DNA from: Leptasterias polaris
Taxonomy: Eukaryota; Echinodermata; Asteroidea; Forcipulatida; Asteriidae
NCBI GenBank assembly: GCA_037783415.1
Contig: JAZGTN010000022.1
Span: forward strand, 5,864,001 to 5,928,000
DNA length: 64,000 bases
Direction: 5' to 3'
Shown piece by piece: positions 23,925-35,291 of this stretch (the first letter of the stretch is position 1; the number at the start of each line of letters is the position of its first letter). A program made the translations under genes and the position numbers. Below the pieces are notes generated by a model, which was given only the letters and a program-made list of their open reading frames with translations, had not been told where the DNA came from and made no database searches.

Positions 23925-24095
23925 GCCTTCCGCTCTGGTTCAGACAGTACACTCCTGGCAGTTCGAAAGGTGCATTCTCCTGTAGGCGATTGTGCGATTT
24001 ACGAACATGCCCCTCGCGTTAGGAACTGTCTCCCTCACCAAACTCGTCTTGCAGAGTCATTGGAAATTTTCAAGAAACATCTGACAACTTTTCCA
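23925..24095 (+). pseudogene. LINE reverse-transcriptase ORF, C-terminal remnant
   Basis: The translated segment reads RSGSDSTLLAVRKVHSPVGD, then CAIYEHAPRVRNCLPHQTRL and AESLEIFKKHLTTF. This has the layout of the extreme C-terminus of L2/CR1/jockey-type LINE proteins: a GD.A....AP..WN.LP core, then ...S...FK..L. The same region in the intact ORF at 43101-44282 reads MGPQIWNNLPPN followed by HIFKHSVKKFL. The conserved aromatic-containing W-N pair has become R-N here. The reverse-transcriptase domain is absent upstream and an MITE follows 100 bp downstream. It is a dead, short retrotransposon fragment, not a host gene. Confidence 0.6.
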
Positions 24096-24193
24096 ACTGC
24101 CTTTCCCAGTATTTGTGCCTTTGTGTATTTGCTTTTCTTGATGTACTGTTTCTTGTAAAGGGCTGTGGTACCCATTGCAAGACTCGAGCACTC

Positions 24194-24546
24194 TTAAAGG
24201 GTGTGTACAACATTGGTAAGATTGAAAAAATAAATGTTCACAGATTTGCACTTAACTTACATGGTATAAAGATGGTCATGCTGGAAAACCTCCCTTGAAA
24301 TAGTTTTGCTTGAAATGCCATAGTTTTTAGGAAATTAGTAAAATAATAGTCTTTATCCTGCAGGATAAAATCCGATGTTTGAAAAAAAGTTAAAACATAC
24401 AGTGTTTTTTTTTCACTGTTTTCTCATGACTCCGAAGACTGATTGAGCTTAAGCTTTCACAGGTTTGTTATTTCATGTGTATGTTAGGTCACATCAAGTG
24501 TGGATACAGGTCTTTGGCAATTACCAATGTTGTACACACCCTTTAA
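24194..24546 (-). mobile_element. Complete MITE, family A (reverse orientation)
   Basis: The left end reads TTAAAGGGTGTGTACAACAT then TGGTAA. The right end reads TTACCAATGTTGTACACACC then CTTTAA. These give inverted repeats of about 26 bp that are nearly perfect, with TTAA at both borders. The interior (353 bp in total) is non-coding and very similar to the copies at 20014 (same orientation) and 34931 (opposite orientation). This is one of the best preserved copies and so probably among the younger insertions. Confidence 0.88.
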
Positions 24547-25654
24547 ATGCCAATTATTATTATTATTTACCATTAAAGGAAGAAATGCATGTAGCACAGT
24601 TTATTTGCAAACCTTTAGTTATTCATTTATGGAGATGTAGAGTTTGTAAATCTTCTATAGTATGGCAGGTAGGTGATGAGAGTTTGCCTTTTGATGATAC
24701 TAGCCCAACATGGAATTTGGCATACAGTCAGAGTATGCCATGAGAAAGATTGCAGAGTTGTCTATAAAAGTATAGAAAATACAGGTAGAGTAACCAGCAA
24801 TGGCAGCCATTTTGCAAATTGCTTGTTATTCCACCTATTTTCTCTTTTTCAAAGGACAAATCTACAATGGCCCTCTAGCAAAATATCTTTCCCGCATTAT
24901 GGTCTGACTGTGTGCCAAATTTCAATCTTGTATCATCAAAGTCACAATCTCCCCAAATGTTTTTCCCTATCTGCCCACTACTAAAATGTGTAACACCCAG
25001 AAAATTAAGTGTAAAAAAAAAAAAATGTAAACCAAGAGGTGACCCAAGATTTTGAAGGATTTCCCCCACTTGTTTTGTGCAATCTCCCCCCCCCCCCCCC
25101 CCCCCCCGAAACAGCCTTTCAAGTGCATTATTAAGTACACCATGACTTTTTGATTAGGCCTACTGCTGAGCAACCACCATGATAGATCCTGCATGGTTGG
25201 ATGTCACTGTCACTGTCAACCCCCAATCCTGACTGATCCATGGTGATTACTACAATTTAAAAATCCCTATTTATCACCAGTAATGTCATCACATTAATCA
25301 TCAAGCCCTGGTATGACAATTGCCTTTACTACCCTTCCCCAGCCCTTAATCATCACTACCATTGACATCTATCACCACAAGCTCCACCAGGGTTTGCCCT
25401 TATCATTTCCACTGATGAGCCAGCAGGACCAGTTAGCTTAATTCATTACATGAGTTCCCTGGCATTTTCACTGGACCAAAACTGGAAGGATTCTTTTCAG
25501 TGTCAAGTTATGGGACCTTAATTTGAAGCAGTGTTCTGAAGTAATGAACTAGCCACTTGGACAGAAGTTGAACTGGTCCACTACTAATACCTGTACCACC
25601 ATCAACATTTCTTTATAATATATACAAACTTCACCATATCAACTTTATAGTCAC
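24547..25654. other. Non-coding DNA with 22-nt poly(C)
   Basis: No exon recognised. A 22-nt poly(C) run, the longest G/C homopolymer of the window, lies at 25086-25107, about 55 bp after a 13-nt poly(A). Confidence 0.5.
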
Positions 25655-26238
25655 AACTGCACTTCAAGCCCCACTAAATACTCCCCAAATCAGGATATCT
25701 ACCCTCCCAGCTCTCTGCACTTCAAGCCCCACTAAATACTCCCCAAATCAGGATATCTACCCTCCCAGCTCTCTGCACTTCAAGCCCCACTAAATACTAC
25801 CCCAATCAGGATCTCTACCCTCCCAGCTCTCTGCAATTCAAGCCCCACTAAATATTCCCCCAATCGGGATCTCTACCCTCCCAGCTCTTCGCACTTCAAG
25901 CCCCACTAAATACTCCCCCAATCGGGATCTCTACCCTCCCAGCCCTCTGCACTTCAAGCCCCACTAAATACTCCCCCAATCGGGATCTCTACCCTCCCAG
26001 CTCTCTGCACTTCAAGCCCCACTAAATACTCCCCCAATCGGGATCTCTACCCTCCCAGCTCTCTGCACTTCAAGCCCCACTAAATACTCCCCCAATCGGG
26101 ATCTCTACCCTCCCAGCTCTCTGCACTTCAAGCCCCACTAAATACTCCCCCAATCGGGATCTCTACCCTCCCAGCTCTCTGCACTTCAAACCCCATGAAA
26201 TAGTCTTCAAATCAGGAACGTTACCCTCTCAACTCTCA
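25655..26238 (+). repeat. Minisatellite, 58-bp unit, ten copies
   Basis: GCACTTCAAGCCCCACTAAA recurs with an exact 58-bp spacing at 25659, 25717, 25775, 25833 (GCAATTC variant), 25891 (TTCGCAC variant), 25949, 26007, 26065, 26123 and 26181 (degenerate last unit). The remainder of the unit is TACTCCCCCAATCGGGATCT then CTACCCTCCCAGCTCT. The first two units carry CCCCAAATCAGGATATCT, the third is intermediate, and units from 25949 on are essentially identical. The centre and right are therefore homogenised and the edges diverged. It is very rich in C and T on this strand and non-coding. Confidence 0.93.
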
Positions 26239-26285
26239 TCATGTACACAGTAAAAAAAGTTCCCAAAGTATAATCTGTCTAAGAG

Positions 26286-26412
26286 AGGTTTGCGGTAACA
26301 CCATGTTAAAATCTCTTTTGAGTAACTGTTGGTTCTGAAAAGAACCGGTAGTTAACGACTCAACGTTTCGATCAGTATGCTCTGATCGTCTTCAGGAGAA
26401 GACGATCAGATG
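26286..26412 (-). repeat. Hairpin-rich repeat module with hammerhead-like core words
   Basis: The module starts GGTTTGCGGTAACACC, a word also found at the left end of the 98-bp element at 37061. It then contains three hairpins. GGTTCT-GAAA-AGAACC (26331-26346) has a GNRA-type loop. CGATCAG/CTGATCG spans 26369-26388. TCTGATCGTCTTC-AGGA-GAAGACGATCAGA (26381-26410) has perfect 13-bp arms. The last two share a strand and so exclude each other. On the - strand the order is CTGAAGA, stem, CGAAAC, resembling the conserved core of hammerhead ribozymes (CUGANGA...GAAA). The base pair next to the core does not form well, so activity is doubtful. Hammerheads are known in Penelope-like retroelements. Confidence 0.45.
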
Positions 26413-28625
26413 ATCATATAATCTGTCTCACAGCTTGAGCTTAAAGGAGCTTAACCTTGAACTTTTATTTAATAATAACAGGTATTTAGAGACGCTCCCC
26501 ATAGAAAACTATATCACAGCGCTTACAAAAACTGAAAAACTGAAAAACTTTTATTTCATTTCATTCTTAGCCAGCTCAGGGTTTTTTCTGGCAATCATAA
26601 TCAATTTAAGGGAACAAAAAGAGGGAAAATCTGCTATTCCTTGGGTATAATTCGTAATCGTGTTGAATGTCTGAAGTACTCCTTGCCTTAACACACTCCA
26701 CTGCATTCTTAAACAAACTCTTTGATGAAATGTAATTTTTACAAACACTTGATTCAGCTATTCTTTGTATTGCGGCATCTTTGATGTTTATCAAATGAAT
26801 AAAATCTAGGGCTTACAACATGATCTCAACACCATATCTTTCATTCTAATTCACTTTGTTACTTTCCACTGAGTGTCTTTTTGGGTGGGTTGATCGTAAT
26901 GAAAATGATACAAAAAGGCAGACCTAATTTTTAAATGTTGTTTTCACAGTTAACAAAGCTGTACAATACTGGGATGTGCACTGTCTAATGGACATTTTGA
27001 CCTTGCCCTGTTACTGCCAGACACTACTTATCTTACACAGCAATCAAATTATCCTATTAAACTTATTTTTTAAAACTTGTAAGTTTTTATATCGTGTTTC
27101 ATTGTGGGAGTTGTTAATTCAATAGATTGGAATATCAACTTACTGCAAAATAACTGTCTCTGGTTTTGTGGTTAACTTCTTCTTGTGATTTTCAGTGTGT
27201 AATCTCTGGTCCCTTTCTCTTGACTGTACTTTGTGATATTGTGGATGACATTATTCTCTTGCTATACTGTAGTCTTTCAAACCAGAAGAACCCATCTAAG
27301 GGGATTTAATTATGAAGAAGAGGGACGATACATCACTAGTTTCTTATTTTAGTCAGTTTTAATATACAAAAAATAATAACTTGTGGATGTTTCATAACAA
27401 CAGATGCTCAGGTTGTTGAAAAAATAAAAGGTTGACGTTTTAAATGCTTTTGAAAGTTGTCGGGCAGGCATTCTAGTATAAATCACTATTAAGTTTGGAC
27501 ATTGATGATCTAGAACAATAGAGTGTTGTTCCCCCATTGTTGTCAATAATAAATGAAATAATCATCTTCCATTTTTACCTTAGTTTGTTTCAATCAAGAG
27601 ATAGCTAGTTTTTAGCACTGTCTGTTCAAACACTTTTGTAGAAATTTACTGCAAAGTTTGGCCAAACAAACAATTGAGGCTAGTAGCAAGGCAGAATAAA
27701 AACTAATGATTTCCCAGGCTATTCAAATGACTAAAAATAATACAGAAGTGATGTTTGTAAAGCACTCTTCTTTTTTTCTTTTGCAAAAATGCAAAGAATG
27801 TAAAAATCTGGCAAGCATTAATTGATCTCAATAGAATATTGATTGATTATTATTGTATTTGTGTCTGTCATCGCTTGTTCACCCACCCCCACCTTACCTA
27901 TGACTTTATACACAAAAACAAAATGGATAGGTATCAACAAACTTCAGGATGTTTTCTTATTAATATGATTCTCCTTTTGTAGTTCTCTTTTTGAAACTAC
28001 CCCTTTGCCCTACCTCATTTTGGGGGGGGGGGGGGGGGGGCAGGGGGCTTATAATTGAGAACTTTCATCTGTGTAATATTGACACACTACAAGTAGAAAT
28101 AATATTTATAAAAACAAATACCCAAACAAGCTACATCAAGCAGCTCGGTGAGAAACACATTTCATGGGAACAGTCTTGAGGTAGCAGCAGCCAGCCAGCG
28201 TACCTTGTTGAATCAGCATGATTTAGGCTGGGGTTGAGTAGTCACACTCAAGCTACGTATCGCTAGCCGGCAGCCCCGGCTATTCACTAGCTACACGTGT
28301 GTTTGATTGCATAGGACGAGGCTTGGTCAATGCAGTGCATTGTGCGGGAGACGGCAGTGAGGATGGTCTGATGGACGCTTGTGAAGGAATTAAACCGATT
28401 CCTCAATGACAGTATTAGAGTAAATAGACTGCATGCTGGCCTTGTTTAGCATTGCTGACTCTGAAATAACAAAGAGCATACAATGTGATGTTAATGTGTA
28501 GGTAATATAGCCAGCTTCGTACTCTGTCCCTATGACTTGTTATCCCTGTTTATCAACTGGAAGGTTGGAATCCTGTTGCTGATCTCTCACTAATAGTTCT
28601 AAAGACTTTGAAAACAGGATTGTAT
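26413..28625. other. Non-coding DNA, poly(G) and a CpG-richer patch
   Basis: No gene recognised. A 19-nt poly(G) run is at 28022-28040. At about 28150-28440 the sequence turns CpG-richer and repeat-free (CTACGTATCGCTAGCCGGCA and flanks), a possible conserved regulatory patch. The other parts are AT-rich. Confidence 0.4.
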
Positions 28626-28673
28626 GTTGATACATGGAGGTAGGAAGTTCTATTCCTACCTCCATGGTTGATA
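28626..28673. mobile_element. Ultra-short palindromic insertion with 7-bp direct repeats
   Basis: A perfect inverted repeat, CATGGAGGTAGGAA (28633-28646), six-base centre GTTCTA, and TTCCTACCTCCATG (28653-28666), is flanked on both sides by GTTGATA (28626-28632 and 28667-28673). The architecture matches that at 46131-46176, with the same outer CATGGAG...CTCCATG and an equally long but different direct repeat. That is what independent insertions of one small element would leave. It has no coding capacity and no family I know. Confidence 0.65.
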
Positions 28674-31600
28674 CCAGCCTTTCTTTCCTATGGAGAAAGA
28701 AAATACCTGTGGTATTATTATATTGAACAACTAACTGCCCATTCTTTACAGAGTAATCATTTAAATCCATGTGCATTGATTGACTTGAAAATTATGACAG
28801 ATAACTGTGCAAGTCTCATCATGTGATATTTTTTTTTCATTTTCAGATCCATCTTTTAGTTCTGACACAATAATCTTTAACAATCAAACTTCTAAAGTAC
28901 TTTTTCCCCCAGAGAGTAATGTATGTGATTTCTTGATTTGTTTATTATAAAACCTGATTTAATTTTTTTTTTTTTTAGCATCGTTCAATTGGAATATTTG
29001 GGTTTGTGAGGTTTTTATTTTCATTCAGTTTTGAAAGTGTGTTCGTCCTATCTACATTTCTCTTTCATTTTGTCAGTTGACATCAAACAATGAAGGAGGC
29101 GTTTGTATACTGTGTTCAGGAGGAAGAAATCTTAGTGTGACCATGGAGGTAGAAAAAAAAAACAATGTACTGATCCTTCTAATCACCATGGGGGAAAGAT
29201 GCTCAGTGTTACACAACTCAAATACTTGTTATCCATTGAGATCAAGTTGGCATCTTTCACCTCTGTGGACCTTGGTTAGAATCCCAGCACAAGAGCAAAG
29301 CATGTTTTTTGTCTCTAATCTGCACTTTTAAAAAGTTTTTTTCTTTTCCCTTGACCAGAAAGATTGAAATTCATCGCAATCCTTAATTTATCTGAGTGCA
29401 TTGTCACGAACTCCATTATTCAAAATGTTTGTCTCTTCGTTCACACTGTCCACATACATAGTGTGAACAAGAAGGAAAAAAACGTCCTATTGCAAGATTG
29501 CAATTGGAATCACATTGTTTGTGGCGATAGACAACTTTGACACGTTGTAATTTCATATGGCTATCTATTTTTGCAGATGTCTTGTGCACGGTGTGGTAAA
29601 TTAAAAGTCATTGATGCAATATCAATATTCTATATCTGGTCAGTATGTTTAGATTCCTACCACTGCCCACCCTTATCTCAATGTTCAGACTTCAAGGTGT
29701 TAGAATAATTCTGAAGAATCAGAACGTTATTACAATCTGATAAACTATAGCGTAGTTGGTTAGGTTCACCTGTGCTAAAGACATGCTATAGGAGTGTGCG
29801 GGGATTATACTTCCTGCTTGTACAGATGATGTCGGCATGTGCCAAAAGACCCTGTACCCCAGAAAAAAAAGGTAGTCTTGATTAAAAGGCAAGGTTAGTT
29901 GCTGGATATTCCCACGACCTGAAAGTGTAGTAGCGTTAAGTATGTGGTTGGACCACAGTTATTGTGTGTTGGATGGCATTCATGGCCTACTTGGATCCCT
30001 GTAAGAGCCAGCGTGTGTCTCTAATTATACAGTGGTCATGTGGTTCTCACCACACAGTGGCTCTAGAACAACTTCCTCACTAGATAATCATTTCAGAGGA
30101 ATGAACTTGCAATTAAAATGCCGTTATTGGAAATTAAACATCAGTGGTGAGTGTTTGGAAGAAAGCCCTTGAAACACAAGGTGCAAGGTGCAGAGAATTG
30201 GAAGTAATAACCTGGTGTTATTGGCCCACTTTTATTGAATGTTCACTGGAAATCTCATCTAGTATACCAAGGTGACTGGATGTACAGTCGGAACAACTTG
30301 TAAGAATCACAAAGGAACGCCAAACTTTGAAGGTGTTTCTTTAGAAACTCATTCAGATTGTATTTTCCCACCATAAAGTAAGCTTTAAATCTACTTTAAA
30401 TTCAGTCTTGAAAGACAACATTTCATTTCCGAGACGTACAGTAGAACTGCAAAATGTTAGCAAAATCCTCAACATTTTGCAATTTCTCTTTTTCCTTGCG
30501 TCAAGAATGGAATACTGGTTAATTTTCTAACATGACTTTTATTGTAATTCACTCAATGAAGATTTGTGAAGTATTTGTCTTTTATCCAATGCTCACAATG
30601 TTAGACTCCATGGGACAGTCGTACCCACGTGTTGAAGAAACATCAGCTGTCTTTGCATCCATGTAATGCTGTCTAAGAGGTCCTCCTCTGGGTTTATTGA
30701 GAAATACTCCAGTACTGAAATCTCAAACACCGACATAACATCTCGGTCCCGCGAGCCTACTGCCTACAATCTCCCACTCTATTGCCGTAATTAATCTTAT
30801 CTAGGAATTATCCAACTGCGAGTTCAATGTCTGGAAGTTCAAGCTCTTCTTCAGTCCTCCGCCTCCTCATCCCCCCTTCATCTTCATCATCTTCTCTCCA
30901 CCCCCCTAGGGAGTCCCCCAAGGTGGCAAGACAAACTGAATTGCTAAATGTGTGGCCGTGGGGCCAATCGAGTCAGCTCTCCGACACCCACAACTACCCG
31001 ATGTGCTAAAAGCCTTACCTGCTGCTTATTAACAAACCATGAGTTCACGACCCTGGCTAAGACATGGATGTGCTATGGGATGTTATTTTTAAGAGACGGC
31101 GGCCAATTTTTAATCCAGGAATCAACAATTTAACCATCCCTTATCAAATTTGGGGGGGTTTAATAACGCCCTGGAATCATTGTGCACGAATTGGTTCACA
31201 GAATAAATTTCTAAAATGACACCCGAAAAAGGGAAAATTTACTGTGACCTGTACATTTACTCTGAAAAACAGGTTAGGTAAATTGGTACAAAAAAAAATT
31301 GCCATTCTGTGCATTCTGTGTGGGATTTAATCTTGAGAATGTCTTCATGGTATACATGTAGAATTGAACATCAACTACTTAAGTTAAAATTGTATCCCAA
31401 TTTCTTGTTTTAGAAATAAGACAGTGGTTTTTGCAGATCTCAGTTTGAAAACTTGATTATCAATGACAGCCACTTGACAGCAAGGAGGATTGGAACTGCA
31501 TACAATAGACCTTTAGCGTAACCATAAACAGGAAAACTTATTTCAACCCTTACTGTGACATTTCACACATTAGTGTTCCTATGTACACCTTAATGAAGTT

Positions 31601-32111
31601 GATAAAGAAAGATCTTTTGATTTTACAATTTATAATGTCATTAAACCTGTGTTTGCTCTTGCTTTCCACAATTTCAAGATGTTCAAATTCAAAAAAGTCA
31701 AGTTGCAAATTTAGTCATGTGAGTACACTTTAGTCTGTTTACATTCACTGAGGTACTTTTTGTGAACTGTCTTTCGGTGCTTAAAATGCATAGCGTAAAG
31801 AAAATTGCAATTAATAAATTCTAAGGTAAATTACCTTTCTCTGCCTTTAAACAGAAACAAGTTTGTTTACACACCAAGTAATTACATTAGCATTATGAGT
31901 GTTTAGACCAGATCTTTAGAATTCTAACGTCTCATACTGCAAACGCAAAGCAGTTAACAGGAGACAAAGCTCTATATTTTAAAACAAGGAATTTGATCAT
32001 ATATCCACCGGCCAAAATACGTAATTCATGAGAGGTTATACAAACAGTTTGAAGAAACTTATTAATACAAAAAGAAGAAAAAAAGTAGGAGAATTGACAT
32101 CGCGCTTCTGA
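28674..32111. other. Non-coding DNA
   Basis: No exon or element recognised over 3.4 kb. CCATGGAGGTAGAAAAAAAA at 29141 repeats the left arm of the palindrome at 28633 for 12 bases but has no right arm. The patch 30.6-31.1 kb is somewhat GC-richer. Confidence 0.4.
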
Positions 32112-32393
32112 CTGATCAATTCAGTCCCTCCCATAGGGGTTCACATTCAGCTCATGAAAGACCCTGGGGAGAAGGTTGTCGTTGGTATGGTTACCTGTGA
32201 ATTCACCTGGGGTAGTGAATGGGGAAGTGTCCATTGCATGATGCCCCTTGGGAGCAAGGCAGTTTGAAGGTCTGCTTCTATATCTTAAGTTGACATTGGA
32301 GGTTGAGGAAGGCTTGGCAATAAAGATACATGAACCAGTTGGTTTTAAAGGGGATGTACAAAGTAGATTTCCACATTCATTCCAACCATCCAC
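32112..32393. other. Segment open on both strands, unrecognised
   Basis: The + strand is open from 32112 to a TGA at 32265. The reading includes GVHIQLMKDPGEKVVVGMVT then CEFTWGSEWGS. The - strand is open over 32121-32393 (90 codons). The composition is more coding-like than the surroundings, but there are no splice sites I trust and no family match by eye. It might be a decayed coding fragment, perhaps from a transposon. Confidence 0.15.
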
Positions 32394-33512
32394 ATTTTTT
32401 TATATAAAAAATTATAAACAAATATATTAAAAAAAACTTTTAAAAAATTGCAAATATTGTCATCACAATAGGAAAAAGTGCAAACAAATAATAATAACAA
32501 TTATTCACGCTTTTTGACTTGATTAAGTGACAAATTCTTTTTCTTTTTAAATCAGTAGCTTGGGTTTGAAAAGGGGGTGGGGTCATTATTCTCACAATAT
32601 ACTTTGATTGGGTTCCACTTTTCCTAATATCAGTTGTTCATTCATTGACCACTTAAACTAGCCTAATCAGGATATATTGTTTTTCACACTATTAAACTCT
32701 TTTCGCCTGATGGAGGTATCAGTAACTCCCAATTGGGGAACCTCTCTACTTATTGACGGTGAGATGATGTCAAACTTGAAAGAAATTGAAAGGTTTATTG
32801 ATCTTGTAAATATTTAGAGTTTGGCGAAACTGCCTCACTCCTGCTCTCTAGTCATAATCAATTTACAAAGTTGCACCTGAGTTTATCGTCAATACTGTGG
32901 TCATCTAAGAGGTCAGTCACCCTAGATTTTTCTTCCCCCCCCCCACCCTCCCGCCTTCCCTCCCGCCTCCCCTCCAGACATAAAATCACAGACTCTTTTG
33001 GGTAAACCCACAAGTCCTGATTGTGTTTTGTTGACCTATCTGGGCTATTACACACACTGTGCTGTTGTGTGATGTCAAAGCTGCCTAGAGCAATGCACTG
33101 GTCACTCAACTCATTCTGGTGTATACTGTCAATAATGCCCTTAGTCCCATTCCATATCAGTATCCATAGACATCCTACACCCATCTGGACGCTAACGGAT
33201 AAAGTACATGCATATACACCCAAACACATACTGAACCTTGCTACAAGACTCCTATTCAGCTGCCTGCCCAAGGCTCTGGGTCTAAATATCAGCTTTGGTC
33301 ATATATATTTAACCAGTAACAATATCAGTGGTCATTGAACTTGACCTATAGTTGTGGGTGGTCACTCTTGTCTAACGCCTTTTTATGGTATCTTTTTACT
33401 TGATGTAAATAACAGGTTGGTGTTTTTTCTTTCATCGTGAGATGTCAGTTTCTTAAGGGTCTTGTTTTGGATTGTGAGGAAGAAAAGTGCAATCCCACAC
33501 AAACTTGAGTGC
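32394..33512. other. Non-coding DNA with a C-rich tract
   Basis: A C/T-rich stretch at about 32930-32980 (CCCCCCCCCCACCCTCCCGC and flank) is the only notable feature. Overlapping open frames on both strands near 32858-33338 have no family features. Confidence 0.45.
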
Positions 33513-33600
33513 TGTTTGACTGGCTCAGTGGTTAGACAGTCTGTCTTGCCCAAGTTTTCTGTTGTCCTTCTCGAGTACAATTCTTAGCTCTTGTGCATGG
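33513..33600 (+). mobile_element. Decayed tRNA-like head (SINE relic?)
   Basis: GACTGGCTCAGTGGTTAGAC contains a canonical A box (TGGCTCAGTGG). The expected B box about 50 bp downstream is only weakly matched (GAGTACAATTC). No cloverleaf can be drawn and no SINE body is recognised. Confidence 0.3.
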
Positions 33601-34930
33601 GGAAAGAGCGTGCTACCTAGGACTAAGAGTTTATGCATTAGTAGCTGGACTGACCTTTGGATGGTGAGAGGGCGGGGGTTTTCCAAAAAGATATTAAGTG
33701 TCGATAAAAAGTGGCTGAAATTCTTGTTCTGATTCAAAAAACAATCCAACGGTTCCGAAAACCAAAGGTATACACTCCCTTTAAACTAATTGCTATCAGT
33801 AACAAAAAGATGGTATTTTCCCCACAATTATCAAAACGGCACATGTTATTTAAGATTTACAAGCTAGTTTGTATGGAGGATACAGTATAAATCAAAACAA
33901 AATGGTTATCCTTTGCTAAACTAGCTGCTTAGTTAGATGTTAGTTAGTATTTAGTCGTTTTATAGCTAACCAAGAGCAGCTTGTCAACAACAAAAACTAG
34001 TTCAATTGTAGAGACTGTTGAAGAGTCATCAAAACTATGTCAACCGGATCAAATTCCAATTGTAAAATAAAACAACAACAAAACAATCAAAGGGTTGTGA
34101 ATGTTTGATGACATCATCGAGGGTTCAATTATAAGCCATGACTTTCCTGGCCAGAAATCTGGAAAATTTCTAAGTCAACTTGGCCTTGGAGATCAGAAAA
34201 CATTAACTCCTCCCAAGAGATTCATCAATTTCCAGCCAAACTGAACCAGATGTATTTTTTATGGAGTGTAAAATTGCCTCATTCCACTTTGTCTTAAATC
34301 TTTTTCTGAGGGGAGGATAGACTATATATTCAGTGGTGAACAAGAAAGAGCATTCAGTATGTCTCGGGCTTCATAGTCAGCATTGAGTTTTGTTGATTTA
34401 TCATCACAAGTGGTTTGCCTGTTTTGCCCTCTAGAGGGCCAAGCCTAAAGCATGAGTTTCTTATACAAGACATGACATGAGTGCATAGAGACCAGTCTGT
34501 AAAGTACAGCCAAGATGCCTGCAAAGTTCAAGACTTCTTAGAGATGAAGTCCCATAGGATTTACAGCAATGAAGGTTGGCTGGCGGAGTATCATTGTAAA
34601 CCCTAGTCATAAAGCAGGCTAAATATGAACGTTAAAGAAACAGTAACAGACCAATAATAACAGTAGTGTTTTCCACCATTATTAGGATGCAATGACGCTC
34701 ACGCCACGCTGCGTGTAGGTGCTTTAAAATCAGTAGTTGGAAATGCATGTGATGGATAACATGTATAAAGAAATTAATGGTTTGAGTAATGATGGAATAG
34801 TGTCTACCCAGTAATGGCAGCATTAACAGAGGGGCTCCACGGTCAAGTTAAGTTTTGTGATGTACTCATTGGGATTTTGACACAATTTCGCACTGGAAGG
34901 GTATCTAATACAATGGCATTTTACAACATT
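33601..34930. other. Non-coding DNA
   Basis: No gene recognised. AAAGGTATACACTCCCTTTAA at about 33764 looks like a solitary MITE right end without a left partner. Confidence 0.4.
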
Positions 34931-35291
34931 TTAAAGGGTGTGTACAACATTGGTAATTGCCAAATACCTGTTTCCACACTTAGTGTGACCCAACATATAT
35001 ACATGTACATGAAATAACGAACCTGTGAAAGTTTAAGCTCAATCGGTCTTCAGAGTCATGAGAAAACAGTGAAAAACCCCATTATATATTTCAACTTTTT
35101 TTTCAAACATCGGATTTTATCCTGCATGATAAAGACTATTGTTTTACTCATTTCCTAAAAACCGTGGCATTTCAAGCAAAACTATTTCAAGTGAAGTTTT
35201 CCACCATGACCATCTTTATACCATGTAAGCTATGTGCAAATCTGTAAACATTTATTTGTTCAATCTTACCAATGTTGTACACACCCTTTAA
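34931..35291 (+). mobile_element. Complete MITE, family A (reference copy)
   Basis: The left end reads TTAAAGGGTGTGTACAACAT then TGGTAATTGCC. The right end reads CTTACCAATGTTGTACACAC then CCTTTAA. Near-perfect inverted repeats of about 26 bp begin with TTAA on both sides. The 361-bp body includes CCACACTTAGTGTGACCC (itself a partial palindrome), GAAATAACGAACCTGTGAAA and ACCATGACCATCTTTATACC, all shared with the five other copies. It is non-coding. Three well-preserved copies (20.0, 24.2, 34.9 kb) versus two eroded ones (1.1, 8.8 kb) suggest more than one burst of transposition. Confidence 0.9.

Noticed and set aside
26369..26410. Confident hammerhead ribozyme annotation
   Set aside because: The core words are present in order, but stem II does not close next to the core and stem I is only about 3 bp. 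Reported as a finding instead.
32858..33338. Overlapping open frames of 137 and 105 codons on opposite strands
   Set aside because: The - strand frame owes its length to a C-rich tract; neither strand has family features.
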